A stretch of 64,000 nt of DNA from Acinetobacter equi (GCF_001307195.1 NZ_CP012808.1:2728001-2792000); one strand, 5' to 3'. Counted from the first letter of the stretch, positions 1-14,068 are shown. The notes: generated by a model from the letters alone, not told the origin. A program made the numbers and translations.

Positions 1-1801
<1,801 letters not shown>

Positions 1802-1880
1802 TTACTCCTTTGTACTCTAGGCTTTTTTTATACTTTTGTAGATGGCTCATCGTTAAATTTTTCTGACCTTAAAGTCAATT

Positions 1881-1910
1881 AAAAAAAGACGTAGCTTTTG
1901 CTACGCCTTT
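1881..1910 (-). terminator. Rho-independent terminator after the lactate operon
   Basis: An 8-bp stem (1888-1895 with 1900-1907, one mismatch or wobble) and TTTT loop. Read on the minus strand it is followed by seven T residues (1881-1887 complement). It lies 45 bp beyond the dld stop codon. Confidence 0.8.
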
Positions 1911-1952
1911 AATAGGGCTTTTATACTTTGCCATGATTTTAATTTTTCAGAT

Positions 1953-3647
1953 TTATTTCCAATTTTTTAATTTAGAGGTGTAGCCAATACCCACATTAAA
2001 GCTATTGGTTGGATCTAATTTTTGATAATGATTTTTTAATGCAGGTTTAGCAACATACAAATGCCCCACATTATGTTCTGCAGGATATTCCGCTCCGCGA
2101 TCATCTAACAACTTCCACATTTCATGTTCCATTGCTAAAGGATCAACACCTTTTTTCACAATATAATCTTGATGAAAAACATGACATAAGAAATGCCCGT
2201 AATACAATTTATGTAAAATTTTTTCATCCATTTCTTTAGGTAAGGTTTCTACCCATTCACGGTCATTACGGCGTAAAGCAATATCAAGTGCGACTATATC
2301 TTCAACTTCACTTAAATGTGTATCTCGGTAGCGGATAGCCGCACCTGCAACTGCAAAGCGATGTAAAAATGCTTTTCGACCTTCTTCGTCTGTACAACAA
2401 AAAAAATCTCCTGTTGTATGTTGCTTAAAATAATCTGTGAAAAATTTCGTAACTTGTTCCGCATCCTGATGTTCAATCCGAAGAACTAAATGATGCTCAT
2501 ATAAATCTCGAAATTCATTCATTCGTTTTGGCAAATGAGAGGGCAAAAATTTTGTTACCCATTGCAGAACTTTATCGCTTAAACCACGTAAGCCAAATTT
2601 CTGTAAATATCCATCTACTTTATCTTTCATTGCAAAAGCAGCAGGAACTTTAGCTGTCCCGAACTTTTCAATAAACATAAATGTATCTTTACCAAATTCT
2701 GCACCAATGTCATAAGCAACACGATGTATATACTCACCTGCAATAGGTACTCTTGGCAGATCTTTTAATAAAAAGCGACGAATTTCTGTTAAATCATCAT
2801 GTGAATTTGTACCTACATAAAATACCTGACTTGGAATTTTTTCAAAGGTATCTAAACGAACCGCAAATACACACACTTTTCCAGCAGAACCTGAAGCTTC
2901 AAACAAACGTGTTGGATCAGCATTAAAACGTGCAGGCGTATTTTCATCAACCTGACAAACATCATGTGAATAACGCTGATCTGACGCACAGCGATGTTCT
3001 TCTTGTCGTACATCTACGGCATTATATTTTTTATGTTCTAAATTCAATAATATTTCTTCAGGCGTTTGACCTAAATCAATACCCAAGTGGTTAATCAACT
3101 CTAGAGAACCATCTTCATTAACTCGTGCATACAAAGCTAATTCCGTATAAGCAGGACCTCTGCGTACCAAAGCACCACCCGAGTTATTACATACTCCACC
3201 AAGTACAGATGCTCCAATACATGATGAACCAATTACCGAATGTGGTTCTCGGTTATAACCTGCTAGTTCTTTTTCTAAAGCATCTAAAGTTGCACCCGGT
3301 AAGCAAACTACTTGCTTACCATCTTGAATCACTTGAATACCTTTAAGACGGCGTGTACTTAACACAATGACAGGTCGATCATATTCGCCAAAAGGAGTTG
3401 ACCCACCTGTTAATCCTGTATTTGCAGCCTGCATAATCACAATAAAATCTGCTTCAACAGCAAGCTGTAATACTTTCCATTGTTCAATGAGCGAGCCAGG
3501 AGCAACTACAGCAAAAACTTCTCCAGAACCATAGCGGCGCCCCTGACGGTATAAACGAGTATCACTATCTTCTGTAAGCACATGCTGTTTCCCAACAACA
3601 TGAATAAGTTTTTGAAGGATTTCTTTTGAAGCAGATAAGGTATTCAT
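1953..3647 (-). CDS. dld: quinone-dependent D-lactate dehydrogenase
   Basis: A 564-residue flavoprotein (E. coli Dld about 571) that oxidises D-lactate to pyruvate and passes electrons to the quinone pool at the inner membrane. The N-terminal FAD-binding type 4 domain shows QAANTGLTGGSTP (about residues 73-85) and GASVLGGVCNNSGGALVRRG (about 145-165). The C-terminal half corresponds to the membrane-associated domain and ends near HNVGHLYVAKPALKNHYQKLDP. It is the last gene of lldP-lldR-lldD-dld. A 129-bp gap separates it from lldD, larger than the other gaps in the operon. SD GGAAG precedes the ATG. Confidence 0.95.
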   Translation of the reverse strand: MNTLSASKEILQKLIHVVGKQHVLTEDSDTRLYRQGRRYGSGEVFAVVAPGSLIEQWKVLQLAVEADFIVIMQAANTGLTGGSTPFGEYDRPVIVLSTRRLKGIQVIQDGKQVVCLPGATLDALEKELAGYNREPHSVIGSSCIGASVLGGVCNNSGGALVRRGPAYTELALYARVNEDGSLELINHLGIDLGQTPEEILLNLEHKKYNAVDVRQEEHRCASDQRYSHDVCQVDENTPARFNADPTRLFEASGSAGKVCVFAVRLDTFEKIPSQVFYVGTNSHDDLTEIRRFLLKDLPRVPIAGEYIHRVAYDIGAEFGKDTFMFIEKFGTAKVPAAFAMKDKVDGYLQKFGLRGLSDKVLQWVTKFLPSHLPKRMNEFRDLYEHHLVLRIEHQDAEQVTKFFTDYFKQHTTGDFFCCTDEEGRKAFLHRFAVAGAAIRYRDTHLSEVEDIVALDIALRRNDREWVETLPKEMDEKILHKLYYGHFLCHVFHQDYIVKKGVDPLAMEHEMWKLLDDRGAEYPAEHNVGHLYVAKPALKNHYQKLDPTNSFNVGIGYTSKLKNWK

Positions 3648-3674
3648 ATTTTACAACTTCCATATCTAGCATAC

Positions 3675-3727
3675 ATTCCTTCTCCGTCTAAGATGATGAA
3701 GACACTCAGAACTCAAGAAGAAGGAAT
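3675..3727 (-). other. intercistronic inverted repeat between lldD and dld
   Basis: ATTCCTTCT (3675-3683) and AGAAGGAAT (3719-3727) are perfect 9-nt complements separated by 35 nt, inside the 129-bp lldD-dld gap. There is no T tract, so it is not a clear terminator. It could set relative dld expression or mRNA stability; that role is inference. Confidence 0.35.
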
Positions 3728-3776
3728 TTTATTGCTGAAAATGCGCTAAACTTATAAAAATTAAATTTGAAATGAC

Positions 3777-4928
3777 TTAACGAAGTTCTTTTTCTAACTT
3801 CACCAAACAATCAGAGCTAATATCTGCAATCGTTTTAGCCCCTGTCAAGGTCATTGCTACACGCATTTCTTTATCAATTAAATCAAGTAAATTACTAACA
3901 CCTGCGCCACCTGCAGCACCTAAAGCATAAACAAATGCACGACCCAACATACAGGTGTCTGCACCCAATGCCAACATGCGTACAACATCTAAACCGTTAC
4001 GAATGCCAGAATCTGCAAGAATTTTAATATCACCTTTAACCGCATCAGCAATAGGAGGTAAAGCACGAGCAGAAGATAAAACACCATCCAACTGACGACC
4101 GCCATGATTCGATACCACAATACCATCAGCACCAAAACGCACCGCATCTTTGGCATCTTCAGGGTCTAAAATACCCTTAATTACCATAGGTCCATCCCAA
4201 AACTCACGAATCCACTCTAAGTCTTTCCATGAAATTGATGGATCAAAGTTATTGCCTAACCAACCGATATAATCTTCTAAGCCTGTTGGTTTACCCAAAT
4301 ATTTTGAGATATTTCCCAAGTCATGAGGACGCCCCATCATGCCAACATTCCAAGCCCAATGTGGATGGAAACATGATTGTATATAACGACGCATTGCGGC
4401 ATTTGGACCACTCATGCCCGAGTGAGCATCTCTATAACGTGCACCCGGTACAGGCATATCTACGGTAAATACTAAAGTTGAACAGCCCGCAGCTTTTGCA
4501 CGTTCTAATGCATTACGCATAAACCCACGGTCACGCAATACATAAAGTTGAAACCACATTGGACGTTGAATTGCGGGTGCAACTTCTTCAATTGGACAAA
4601 CAGAAACTGTAGATAAAGTAAATGGAATTCCTTTTTTATCTGCTGCAACTGCAGCCTGAACTTCACCACGACGTGCATACATTCCTGTTAAACCAACAGG
4701 AGACAAAGCCACAGGCATAGATAAAGTTTCATCAAAAAGCTTTGTTTCCAAACTTAGCTCTGACATATCATTTAAAACACGTTGTCTAAGCGCAATTTTT
4801 GATAAATCTTCTACATTGCGTTTTAACGTATATTCTGCGTATGCACCACCATCAATATAATGAAACAAAAATGGAGGTAAACGACGCTTTGCCGCTTCAC
4901 GGTAATCATTTGCAGAAGAAATAATCAT
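3777..4928 (-). CDS. lldD: L-lactate dehydrogenase, FMN- and quinone-dependent
   Basis: 383 residues, the usual LldD length (E. coli about 396). It belongs to the FMN-dependent alpha-hydroxyacid dehydrogenase family and oxidises L-lactate to pyruvate, reducing membrane quinone. Visible family motifs: [12 protein letters not shown] (about 24-35), the catalytic His segment [14 protein letters not shown] (about residue 275), [19 protein letters not shown] and the FMN phosphate loop LGRAF. The ATG lies 3 bp after the lldR stop with SD CAGGA inside the end of lldR, so the two are translationally close. Confidence 0.97.
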   Translation of the reverse strand: MIISSANDYREAAKRRLPPFLFHYIDGGAYAEYTLKRNVEDLSKIALRQRVLNDMSELSLETKLFDETLSMPVALSPVGLTGMYARRGEVQAAVAADKKGIPFTLSTVSVCPIEEVAPAIQRPMWFQLYVLRDRGFMRNALERAKAAGCSTLVFTVDMPVPGARYRDAHSGMSGPNAAMRRYIQSCFHPHWAWNVGMMGRPHDLGNISKYLGKPTGLEDYIGWLGNNFDPSISWKDLEWIREFWDGPMVIKGILDPEDAKDAVRFGADGIVVSNHGGRQLDGVLSSARALPPIADAVKGDIKILADSGIRNGLDVVRMLALGADTCMLGRAFVYALGAAGGAGVSNLLDLIDKEMRVAMTLTGAKTIADISSDCLVKLEKELR

Positions 4929-4931
4929 AAT

Positions 4932-5675
4932 TTAAATCCTGTTTAATCGACTTGCACGCTGTTGACGAGCTTCTTCTTCATCTATAGAACGTACTTGTCG
5001 AATGACAAACTCAATATGCCCACATACTGCATTTTTCGCAGCTTCTGGATCTTGATTTTCAATTGCCGTCATAACGCTTAAGTGCTGATCTTGCAATTGA
5101 TCAAAACGATGTGATTCCGAATAAACTTTACGTCGCCCTAAAACGACATTAAATTCCAACAAATTAAATAAACTTCGCATGACTTGAATCAGCACGACAT
5201 TATGTGAAGCTTCTGCAATTGCAAGATGAAATTTAGCATCTGCTCTTGCAGCTTCATCATCATCACCAATCGCTTGATAATGTGCGATACGCTCATAACA
5301 TTGTCTTATTTTGGCAATATCTTCTGCTGTTGCACGTTGTGCTGCATACCATGCTGTACCGCCCTCTAAAATTAATCGTGATTCCTGAACATCAAAGCGA
5401 TATTCAGGATCTTGATCAATTAAATTACTTAAAGGTTGTACAATTTGATGCTGTGACCAATCTACTGGAACTTGCTGCACATAAGTACCTGCACCAACTT
5501 TACTGACCAAAATCCCTTGACTAATTAACTGTTGAATCGCTTCACGTAAAGAAGAACGAGAAACAGCCAATAACTCACATAATTTACGTTCAGCAGGCAA
5601 ACGGTCTCCGACTTGCATTTCATTTTTTTGAATAAATACACGTAAGTTTTGTACGACTTTGTCAGAGACTTTCAT
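4932..5675 (-). CDS. lldR: GntR-family (FadR subfamily) lactate-responsive regulator
   Basis: About 247 residues from ATG at 5675; a TTG two codons upstream (5681) is possible but the ATG fits SD AAGGT better. The N-terminal winged helix has LPAERKLCELLAVSRSSLREAIQQL (quoted in parts: LPAERKLCELL, SRSSLREA), then an all-helical FCD ligand-binding domain. LldR senses L-lactate and controls its own operon. Two palindromes matching the LldR/PdhR type (TTGGT-N3-ACCAA) lie before lldP. The gene sits inside the operon it should regulate. Confidence 0.92.
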   Translation of the reverse strand: MKVSDKVVQNLRVFIQKNEMQVGDRLPAERKLCELLAVSRSSLREAIQQLISQGILVSKVGAGTYVQQVPVDWSQHQIVQPLSNLIDQDPEYRFDVQESRLILEGGTAWYAAQRATAEDIAKIRQCYERIAHYQAIGDDDEAARADAKFHLAIAEASHNVVLIQVMRSLFNLLEFNVVLGRRKVYSESHRFDQLQDQHLSVMTAIENQDPEAAKNAVCGHIEFVIRQVRSIDEEEARQQRASRLNRI

Positions 5676-5698
5676 TTGCAATTACCTTTTGTTGCATG

Positions 5699-7363
5699 TC
5701 ATGGAATCATCCATGGGAACACATAAGCTTGTAAGGTAATCATAATACCGATCATGATGGTAAAAACGATACTGTGTTTTACAGTAAATCGGAATAAATC
5801 TGATTCTTTACCCACCAAACCTACGGCTGCACATGCAATTGCAATTGATTGTGGTGAAATCATTTTCCCTGTTACACCACCACTAGTATTTGCTGCAACC
5901 AACAATACTTCTGGAACACCAATTTGCTGTGCCGTTGTCGCTTGTAATGCAGAGAACAATGCATTTGCCGATGTATCTGAACCTGTTAAAAACACGCCAA
6001 TCCATCCTAAGAATGGAGAGAAGAAAGTGAAAGCATGTCCAGTATGTGCAAGTGCTAAAGCTAATGTTGCAGACATTCCTGAATAATTTGCAATAAAAGC
6101 AAATGCTAACACCATACCAATTGAATAAATTGGTGTTTTTAATTCATAGATTGTTTCGGCAAATGTTGAAATCGCTTCTTTAGGTTTCATTTTTAAATAA
6201 ATGATTGTAATCACTGCCGCAATAAAAATTGCAGTCCCTGTTGCAGACAACCAATCAAACTTAAAAACTGCATCATAATCTTGAACATCAGCAACAACAG
6301 GCGGCATTTTTTGCACAAGCTGATGTAAATATGGCACTTGGATTGAAATCACTAAGTCATGTAAAGCACCACCTTTGGCAAATAAATCCTTAAATGGCTT
6401 AATGCTCCAAATTGTTACCATAACCGTTAAAATAGCAAATGGAGACCATGCTTTTGCAATTTGCCCCAAGGTATATTTCTTTTGCTTTTCTTCTTCTAAG
6501 CTCCCATCAACATTTTGGTCTTCTTGATTAAAACGGAAAATATGTTTTGGTTGCCAAAATTTCAATAGCACTGTAAGAGCAACTAAAGATGCAATTGCTG
6601 CGGTAATGTCTGGTAATTCTGGACCTACAAAATTTGATGTTAAATATTGAGCAATAGCAAATGCACCACCACCTACAATTACCGCAGGCCATGTTTCTTT
6701 AACACCACGCCAGCCATCCATGATTGCCATAATCCAAAACAGCACAATCGGCACCATAAATGGTAATTGGCGACCTACCATCTTACTAATTTCTAGAGTT
6801 TCAACACCAGAAACCTGACCTGCCACAATAATTGGAATACCCATCGCACCAAATGCAACAGGAGCTGTATTTACAATTAAACATAAACCAGCAGCATATA
6901 AAGGTTTAAACCCTAATCCAACCAATAAAGCCGCTGTAATTGCAACTGGTGCACCAAAACCTGCAGCACCTTCTAAAAAAGTACCAAAGGCAAAACCTAC
7001 TAAAAGCATTTGTAAACGTTGATCTTCAGTAATGGATAAAATAGAAGCTCGAATAACGCTAAACTGCCCTGTTTTAACTGAAATTTTATACAGAAAAACT
7101 GCACCAACAATAATCCATGCAATTGGCCACAGACCATATAAAAAGCCATAAATCAAGGAAGCGAATGCCATCATCGCAGGCATATCATATGCAAATAACG
7201 AAACGCCCAATGCCAAAATTACAGTAATTGTTCCCGCAACGCTCCCTTTTAAACGAAAGACAGCCAATGCAAAAAAGAAAAATACAATAGGAATAAGCGC
7301 AATTAGGCTAGATAGCCAAATATTCCCCATTGGATCATAAATCTGTTGCCATGATTGCAGCAT
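5699..7363 (-). CDS. lldP: L-lactate permease
   Basis: 554 residues from ATG at 7363, chosen because SD AAGGAG is 6 nt upstream; an in-frame ATG at 7369 directly abuts the SD. The start [19 protein letters not shown] closely resembles E. coli LldP. It is a polytopic inner-membrane LctP-family carrier with about 12-14 hydrophobic segments, and family-typical stretches [21 protein letters not shown] and [11 protein letters not shown] (each shown only in part). It imports lactate and glycolate by proton symport. First gene of the lldPRD-dld operon. Confidence 0.96.
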   Translation of the reverse strand: MLQSWQQIYDPMGNIWLSSLIALIPIVFFFFALAVFRLKGSVAGTITVILALGVSLFAYDMPAMMAFASLIYGFLYGLWPIAWIIVGAVFLYKISVKTGQFSVIRASILSITEDQRLQMLLVGFAFGTFLEGAAGFGAPVAITAALLVGLGFKPLYAAGLCLIVNTAPVAFGAMGIPIIVAGQVSGVETLEISKMVGRQLPFMVPIVLFWIMAIMDGWRGVKETWPAVIVGGGAFAIAQYLTSNFVGPELPDITAAIASLVALTVLLKFWQPKHIFRFNQEDQNVDGSLEEEKQKKYTLGQIAKAWSPFAILTVMVTIWSIKPFKDLFAKGGALHDLVISIQVPYLHQLVQKMPPVVADVQDYDAVFKFDWLSATGTAIFIAAVITIIYLKMKPKEAISTFAETIYELKTPIYSIGMVLAFAFIANYSGMSATLALALAHTGHAFTFFSPFLGWIGVFLTGSDTSANALFSALQATTAQQIGVPEVLLVAANTSGGVTGKMISPQSIAIACAAVGLVGKESDLFRFTVKHSIVFTIMIGIMITLQAYVFPWMIP

Positions 7364-7414
7364 TCTCATCTCCTTGAAATGCTCAACTTTTATATAAACC
7401 CACTTTAAAAATCA

Positions 7415-7431
7415 TATTGGTAATACCAATG
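7415..7431. promoter_or_regulatory. LldR-type operator, promoter-proximal copy
   Basis: ATTGGTA-A-TACCAAT (7416-7430) is a perfect palindrome matching the TTGGT-N3-ACCAA site of the LldR/PdhR GntR branch. It lies about 40 bp downstream of the predicted lldP start of transcription, inside the 5' leader. Confidence 0.8.
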
Positions 7432-7473
7432 TTTATTTCAACAAAAAAAATAAACACCTAAATCCTTATAATT

Positions 7474-7502
7474 ATCTTAATTTCTAAGTAAAAGAAGTTC
7501 AA
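7474..7502 (-). promoter_or_regulatory. predicted lldP promoter
   Basis: Minus strand: TTGAAC (7502-7497), 17-bp spacer, TAAGAT (7479-7474), each 4/6 to the sigma-70 consensus. It sits between the two LldR-type operators, which supports the call more than the hexamers do. Confidence 0.5.
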
Positions 7503-7509
7503 TAACAAT

Positions 7510-7526
7510 AAATGGTCATACCAATT
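7510..7526. promoter_or_regulatory. LldR-type operator, upstream copy
   Basis: AAATGGTCATACCAATT differs from AATTGGT-N3-ACCAATT at one position. Its centre is 95 bp from the other operator, about nine helical turns, an arrangement compatible with looping across the promoter. Confidence 0.75.
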
Positions 7527-9253
<1,727 letters not shown>

Positions 9254-9270
9254 TTTGTTAAATCTTTAAA

Positions 9271-9298
9271 AAAAGCCGCTCTTTTGAGCGGTTTTTTT
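9271..9298 (+). terminator. argG terminator
   Basis: CCGCTC-TTTT-GAGCGG (9276-9291) followed by T7. Confidence 0.92.
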
Positions 9299-9631
9299 AT
9301 TCCACGCAATAAAACACAAAAAATTACCACAAAAAACAGTAAACTAATCAAGTGAATCATTTATTTATATAAACAGAGTTTTTGCCTACTTTATATCCAC
9401 TTCGCTACAAATCAAAATGTGTTAACACACTATTTATATTTTAAATAGTCAAATCCAGCACAAATCAAGCACCACTTCTAAGTCAGCAATAAACTATTGG
9501 ATAATAAAGTTCTTTTTTATCGACAAAAAAATAGAAAATTATTTTTATACAAGCATATTTTTATAATTTGTCATTATCTTTTTCTTTATATTTGGATTAT
9601 CATTCATATTATTTGCATTGTTTGAACTGCT
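9299..9631. other. intergenic region before pyrC with a 12-bp palindrome
   Basis: About 330 bp without a gene. The only ordered element I see is the perfect palindrome TGTGTTAACACA at 9418-9429, of operator type. Promoter hexamers for pyrC are not clear; TTGTCA at 9568-9573 is the best -35 candidate but no good -10 follows at proper spacing. Confidence 0.4.
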
Positions 9632-10666
9632 TTGAATACGATTACTATCCTTCAACCAGATGATTGGCATGCACATTTACGTGACGGCCTTGCTCTTCAA
9701 AGAACCGTACCCGATTTAGCTCGACAATTTGCTCGAGCAATCTGTATGCCAAATTTAGTACCACCTGTAAAAACAGTTGCTGAAGCTGAAGCATATCGTG
9801 AAAGAATTTTAGCTCATGTGCCAATAGACACTCAGTTCGATCCTCGCATGGTTCTTTATTTTACTGACCACACATCACCAGATGAAGTCAAAAAGATTAA
9901 AGAATCTGAACATGTAAATGCTATTAAGCTCTATCCTGCTGGTGCAACAACGAATTCAGACAATGGCGTAAGCGATATTCGTAAAGTTTATGCAGTAATT
10001 GAACAATTAGAAACACATCAAGTTCCTTTACTTTTACACGGTGAAGTTACACATAATCATGTTGATATTTTTGATCGTGAAAAACGCTTTCTCGATGAAG
10101 TGCTAACACCGCTATTAAGACAATTTCCACAACTTAAAATTGTACTTGAACATATCACAACAAGTGATGCAGCTCAGTTTGTTTTAGAACAAGATCGAAA
10201 TGTCGCAGCAACAATCACACCACAACACTTATTATTTAACCGTAATGACATGCTAGTTGGTGGTGTTAAACCACATTTCTATTGTTTGCCTATTTTAAAA
10301 CGCCAAACACATCAACAAACATTATTAGAAGTCGCAACCAGTGGAAATCCTCAATTTTTCCTTGGTACAGATAGCGCACCACATTCAAAAAATGCAAAAG
10401 AAAATGCATGTGGTTGTGCAGGCTGTTATAGTGCACCTACAGCAATCGAGCTTTATGCTCAGGCGTTTGATCAAGTTGGCAAAATAGAACGCCTTGAAGG
10501 CTTTGCTAGCCACTTCGGTGCGGACTTCTATGGTCTCCCACGAAATACGAAGACCATCACCCTAGTGAAAGAAGATCAAATTATTCCAGAAAGTTTAGAC
10601 TATTTGGATGGTGAAAAAATTGTTCCACTTTATGCTGGAAAAACCATTCAATGGAGAAAATTGTGA
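9632..10666 (+). CDS. pyrC: dihydroorotase (catalytic, class II type)
   Basis: 344 residues (E. coli PyrC 348). The start begins [20 protein letters not shown], where HAHLRDG carries the zinc-binding HxH. Other signatures are the carbamylated-Lys region [13 protein letters not shown] (about 98-110), HGEV, LEHITT and the metal Asp in [15 protein letters not shown]. It cyclises carbamoyl aspartate to dihydroorotate. The start is an unusual TTG at 9632 with no good SD; an in-frame stop at 9623 rules out anything further upstream. Its last codons overlap the start of rnt. This is the active enzyme, in contrast to the zinc-ligand-less homologue at 61549-62784. Confidence 0.95.
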   Translation: MNTITILQPDDWHAHLRDGLALQRTVPDLARQFARAICMPNLVPPVKTVAEAEAYRERILAHVPIDTQFDPRMVLYFTDHTSPDEVKKIKESEHVNAIKLYPAGATTNSDNGVSDIRKVYAVIEQLETHQVPLLLHGEVTHNHVDIFDREKRFLDEVLTPLLRQFPQLKIVLEHITTSDAAQFVLEQDRNVAATITPQHLLFNRNDMLVGGVKPHFYCLPILKRQTHQQTLLEVATSGNPQFFLGTDSAPHSKNAKENACGCAGCYSAPTAIELYAQAFDQVGKIERLEGFASHFGADFYGLPRNTKTITLVKEDQIIPESLDYLDGEKIVPLYAGKTIQWRKL

Positions 10667-11310
10667 CAGACGAAACTCTACCAATCATTGGTCAGCGTTT
10701 TCGAGGATTTTTACCTGTTGTTGTCGATGTTGAAACAGCAGGTTTTAATTCACAAACCGATGCTTTATTAGAAATTGCGGCTATTCCTATTGTTTATGAT
10801 GCTGAAGGAAAATTTGTTCCTGGTGAAGCGTATCATGCACATATCAACCCTTTTGAAGGTGCAAATCTAGATCGTAGGTCTTTAGATTTTATTGGTATAG
10901 ACCCTTTTAATCCAATGCGCGTCGCAATGGCTGAAGATGAAAAATCTGCTATAAAACGCATATTTAAAGCCATCAATAATGTTCGTCGCGAACAAAATTG
11001 TACGCATGCTGTTTTGGTTGGTCATAATGCCCATTTCGACTTAGGTTTTGTTCAAGCAGCAATTGCACGCACAGGTACCAAAAATCAAAATCCGTTCCAT
11101 AGCTTTTCTGTTTTTGATACAGTGACTTTAAGTGCTGTTATGTTTGGACAAACGGTACTTGCCAAATCATGTATTCAGGCTGGAATTGAGTTTGATGGTA
11201 AAGAAGCTCACTCCGCTTTATATGACACACAGAAAACTGCTGAACTGTTTTGCTACATTTTAAACAAACTAGCACCAAATTTAGTTGACACTTTAGTGGC
11301 GGATCAATAA
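10651..11310 (+). CDS. rnt: ribonuclease T
   Basis: 219 residues, DEDDh-family 3'-5' exonuclease that trims tRNA and other stable RNA 3' ends. Exo motifs: VVDVETAGF (about 24-32, D and E metal ligands), [10 protein letters not shown] (about 125-134) and the final H-x4-D in [14 protein letters not shown]. The ATG at 10651 overlaps pyrC by 16 bp; a GTG at 10663 is an alternative. A tRNA-Glu gene begins 21 bp after the stop with no visible promoter, so the nuclease gene and one of its substrate RNAs may share a transcript. Confidence 0.93.
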   Translation: MEKIVTDETLPIIGQRFRGFLPVVVDVETAGFNSQTDALLEIAAIPIVYDAEGKFVPGEAYHAHINPFEGANLDRRSLDFIGIDPFNPMRVAMAEDEKSAIKRIFKAINNVRREQNCTHAVLVGHNAHFDLGFVQAAIARTGTKNQNPFHSFSVFDTVTLSAVMFGQTVLAKSCIQAGIEFDGKEAHSALYDTQKTAELFCYILNKLAPNLVDTLVADQ

Positions 11311-11330
11311 GATACCGCCATCTTCTAAAC

Positions 11331-11406
11331 GTCCCTATCGTCTAGAGGCCTAGGACATCGCCCTTTCACGGCGGTAACCGGGGTTCGAATCCCCGTAGGG
11401 ACGCCA
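11331..11406 (+). tRNA. tRNA-Glu (anticodon TTC), copy 1
   Basis: 76 nt, full cloverleaf with encoded CCA: acceptor GTCCCTA/TAGGGAC, T-loop GGTTCGAATCC, anticodon loop CTTTCAC. Identical to the copy at 14487-14562. Confidence 0.97.
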
Positions 11407-11458
11407 TCATCATCTCTCTTTATCGTTTTTTTAAATCAGTTTAATTGATATTTTTATT

Positions 11459-11477
11459 GAAAATAATTCTCATTATT
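11459..11477. promoter_or_regulatory. Fur box, upstream copy
   Basis: GAAAATAATTCTCATTATT matches 14 of 19 positions of the Fur consensus GATAATGATAATCATTATC. It lies about 60 bp before the TonB-dependent receptor start. Confidence 0.65.
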
Positions 11478-11495
11478 ATTGCTACATTTTTAATA

Positions 11496-11514
11496 TTTAA
11501 TGATAATCAATATT
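11496..11514. promoter_or_regulatory. Fur box, proximal copy
   Basis: TTTAATGATAATCAATATT matches 15 of 19 Fur-consensus positions, with the core AATGATAATCA intact. It lies 22 bp before the receptor ATG, where a repressor would block transcription or translation start. Confidence 0.75.
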
Positions 11515-11536
11515 ATTATTGTTTGCATTTGTGTTT

Positions 11537-14059
11537 ATGATGACGTTCTCTCGTACAATCCTTAGCTGTGCCATTTTAACCATTCTCAATATATCAGCTT
11601 ACGCAAACCATGAAACCGATAGTACATACAATACCAATAACAACAAAGTTTATGTTGCACTCAATACAATTCATTTGACTGCACAAAATAATAATGAAAT
11701 TGGAAAAACCATTTATACCAAGGAAGATTTAGAGCGCACACCGAATAGCCAAAAAACAATTAGTGAATTTTTAAAAGTAAATGCAAATATAGAATTTTCA
11801 AATAATGCAAATGCTGCTGCATCTCAGGGTGAAATTAATTCAGGAGACATGTCCATTCATGGTGCTCTACCCTATAACAATAGCTTTTTAGTCAACGGAA
11901 TGAATATCAACAATGATATTAATCCATATTCAAACAATACTGCTGCCAATCATGTCAACAATCTTGCAGGCAGCTCACAAGCCATCACCATCAATACCGA
12001 CTTATTATGCAACCTTGAAGTATTAGATAGTAATGTTAGTGCTAAATATGGCAAATTTACAGGTGGTGTCATCAGCGCTGAAACCTGTGCACCAAAAACT
12101 GAAGTAGAAAAAATTCATGGTTCAATAAACTATGACTACACAAATTCTTCTTGGAACCGTTTCAACTATATTGATGCAGATGAAGAGGCTGATTTCTTAG
12201 ATCCAGCAGAAACAAGTGCTCAAAAGAATTATAGTAAACAAGGGTTCAGTCTCTTTAGTTATGGGCGACTTAGCAATACTATTGGCATGAATTTAGGCTT
12301 TACGCAAAGGAAGTCAGATATTGATGCAAATTCTCTACTCATTGATGCACGCCCATACAATGAAACTCGCCAAGCCGATAATACAACATTTGAATTATTC
12401 TACGATCCATCAGATGACTTTTCTGCAAAACTTGGTTTACAACATTTTGAAGATAAAAGCTTACGTTTTGTAGCAACAGCTTTAACAGATGGTATTAAAC
12501 AAAGTTCAAATAGTGATTCCATTAATTTAAACCTAAAAAATAATTTAGGATTTGCAACATTAAAGCAAAACATAAGCTATCAAGAGAAAAAAAATAACCG
12601 CGAAAGCTCAATCAATGATATTTATGCTTGGTACTATTCAGAAGATAAAAACTGGGGCTCAACAACCCAGTCCACAGAAGGTACTTTTGGCAATATTTAC
12701 ACCAAACAAAAAACCTTTAATTATGATGTAAGTGGTGCTTTTGAAGATATACAACTATTTCAAACACGCCATCATTTTAATATTGGAGCGGGTTTTGAAC
12801 ATACCAATGCTGGTTGGTATAGACCCGAAGACTATTCTTCTTATTTTCTACCGACAAAATTTGGTACAGACTGTATTCAAAATGACGGAACATTTGCCGA
12901 TGCTTGCGATGCCAGCTTTATTCCAAGCAAAAACACTTCAGGACAATACAGCACCAGAAAAACTGTGTATTTAGCAGGTAATATAGATCTTACACAAGAT
13001 TCTTGGTATGCCTTTGCAGAGGATAAAATCAACTGGAATGACACAATAGAAGCAACTATTGGCTTACGTTACGATTATGACAGCATTACCAAAAATGGAA
13101 ACATTGCACCTCGTACATCTTTAAATTACATGCCTTTTTCCAATCAAAGTTTAATATTAACAACAGGTTGGAACCGCTATTACGATCGCTATCTATATAC
13201 ATTTAGCCTACAAGACGGTTTAAATAATTTACAACAACGCTATGATCGTAAAGATCTTGATTCCCCATGGACTGAAGGTGCAAATAATTCTTCTATTAAT
13301 GTGAGCCGAAACCAACTTGACCTTCCTTATGCAAATGAATGGCTTATTGGGATGAGTGGTGAATTCAGCAATTGGAGCTACCAACTAAAATACATCAAGC
13401 GCGATTATAAGGATCAATATTATTTGGTTCGCCCAGATCCAACAGATTTATGGACACGCATTTACACAAATGACAAAACGTATCGCTCAAAAAATATTAC
13501 CTTTAATTTGAATAATATCACCCCTATTGATCTATTCGAGGCTGAACATCGTTTTAATTTAGCCCTAAATTATTCAAACACTAAACGTGACTACAACAAT
13601 GCTGATGAAGTTGAGTTAAAAAACTACACGCATGTTTTATTCAATGGATCAATTACAACTCCAAACGATATTCCTGCAAGTGATTTCAACACACCTATTA
13701 CAGCTCGCTTAAGCTGGGATTTTACCCCCCACCGCTTAACAGGTTTAAATATTAGTAATTTTCTAATTTATAAACCACATTATGATGATCTTACCAAGTC
13801 TAGTATCCCAGCTAAAGATCAGATTACACATAATGGCTTACCTATTATTTATAGCTACAATGATACTAAAATTCCAACAGTATTCCGTTGGGATATGCGT
13901 ATAAGCTACACCCAAAAATTATCTAAGAATATAAATGGAATTTTTGGATTAACCATTAATAATGTAACAAACCGCCATAATGTATATTTAGACAATGACT
14001 ATTATCTAAAATCTGAAATTGGTCGACAATTTATTGCAGATATCACCCTTAAATTTTAA
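11537..14059 (+). CDS. TonB-dependent outer-membrane receptor, Fur-controlled
   Basis: 840 residues from ATG at 11537 (a TTG at 11519 in frame overlaps the regulatory region). A signal peptide ends near ISAYA-NH. The plug domain runs from about residue 55 (TKEDLERTPNSQKTISEFLKV) and includes MSIHGALPYNNSFLVNGMNI and KYGKFTGGVISAET. The rest is a beta-barrel rich in aromatic and Asn residues, ending ...ITLKF with the terminal Phe typical of BAM substrates. Two Fur boxes upstream imply induction under iron limitation and a ferric-siderophore or similar substrate, which I cannot name. No canonical TonB box is obvious. The gene lies between two identical tRNA-Glu genes. Confidence 0.9.
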   Translation: MMTFSRTILSCAILTILNISAYANHETDSTYNTNNNKVYVALNTIHLTAQNNNEIGKTIYTKEDLERTPNSQKTISEFLKVNANIEFSNNANAAASQGEINSGDMSIHGALPYNNSFLVNGMNINNDINPYSNNTAANHVNNLAGSSQAITINTDLLCNLEVLDSNVSAKYGKFTGGVISAETCAPKTEVEKIHGSINYDYTNSSWNRFNYIDADEEADFLDPAETSAQKNYSKQGFSLFSYGRLSNTIGMNLGFTQRKSDIDANSLLIDARPYNETRQADNTTFELFYDPSDDFSAKLGLQHFEDKSLRFVATALTDGIKQSSNSDSINLNLKNNLGFATLKQNISYQEKKNNRESSINDIYAWYYSEDKNWGSTTQSTEGTFGNIYTKQKTFNYDVSGAFEDIQLFQTRHHFNIGAGFEHTNAGWYRPEDYSSYFLPTKFGTDCIQNDGTFADACDASFIPSKNTSGQYSTRKTVYLAGNIDLTQDSWYAFAEDKINWNDTIEATIGLRYDYDSITKNGNIAPRTSLNYMPFSNQSLILTTGWNRYYDRYLYTFSLQDGLNNLQQRYDRKDLDSPWTEGANNSSINVSRNQLDLPYANEWLIGMSGEFSNWSYQLKYIKRDYKDQYYLVRPDPTDLWTRIYTNDKTYRSKNITFNLNNITPIDLFEAEHRFNLALNYSNTKRDYNNADEVELKNYTHVLFNGSITTPNDIPASDFNTPITARLSWDFTPHRLTGLNISNFLIYKPHYDDLTKSSIPAKDQITHNGLPIIYSYNDTKIPTVFRWDMRISYTQKLSKNINGIFGLTINNVTNRHNVYLDNDYYLKSEIGRQFIADITLKF

Positions 14060-14068
14060 GCATAAAAG

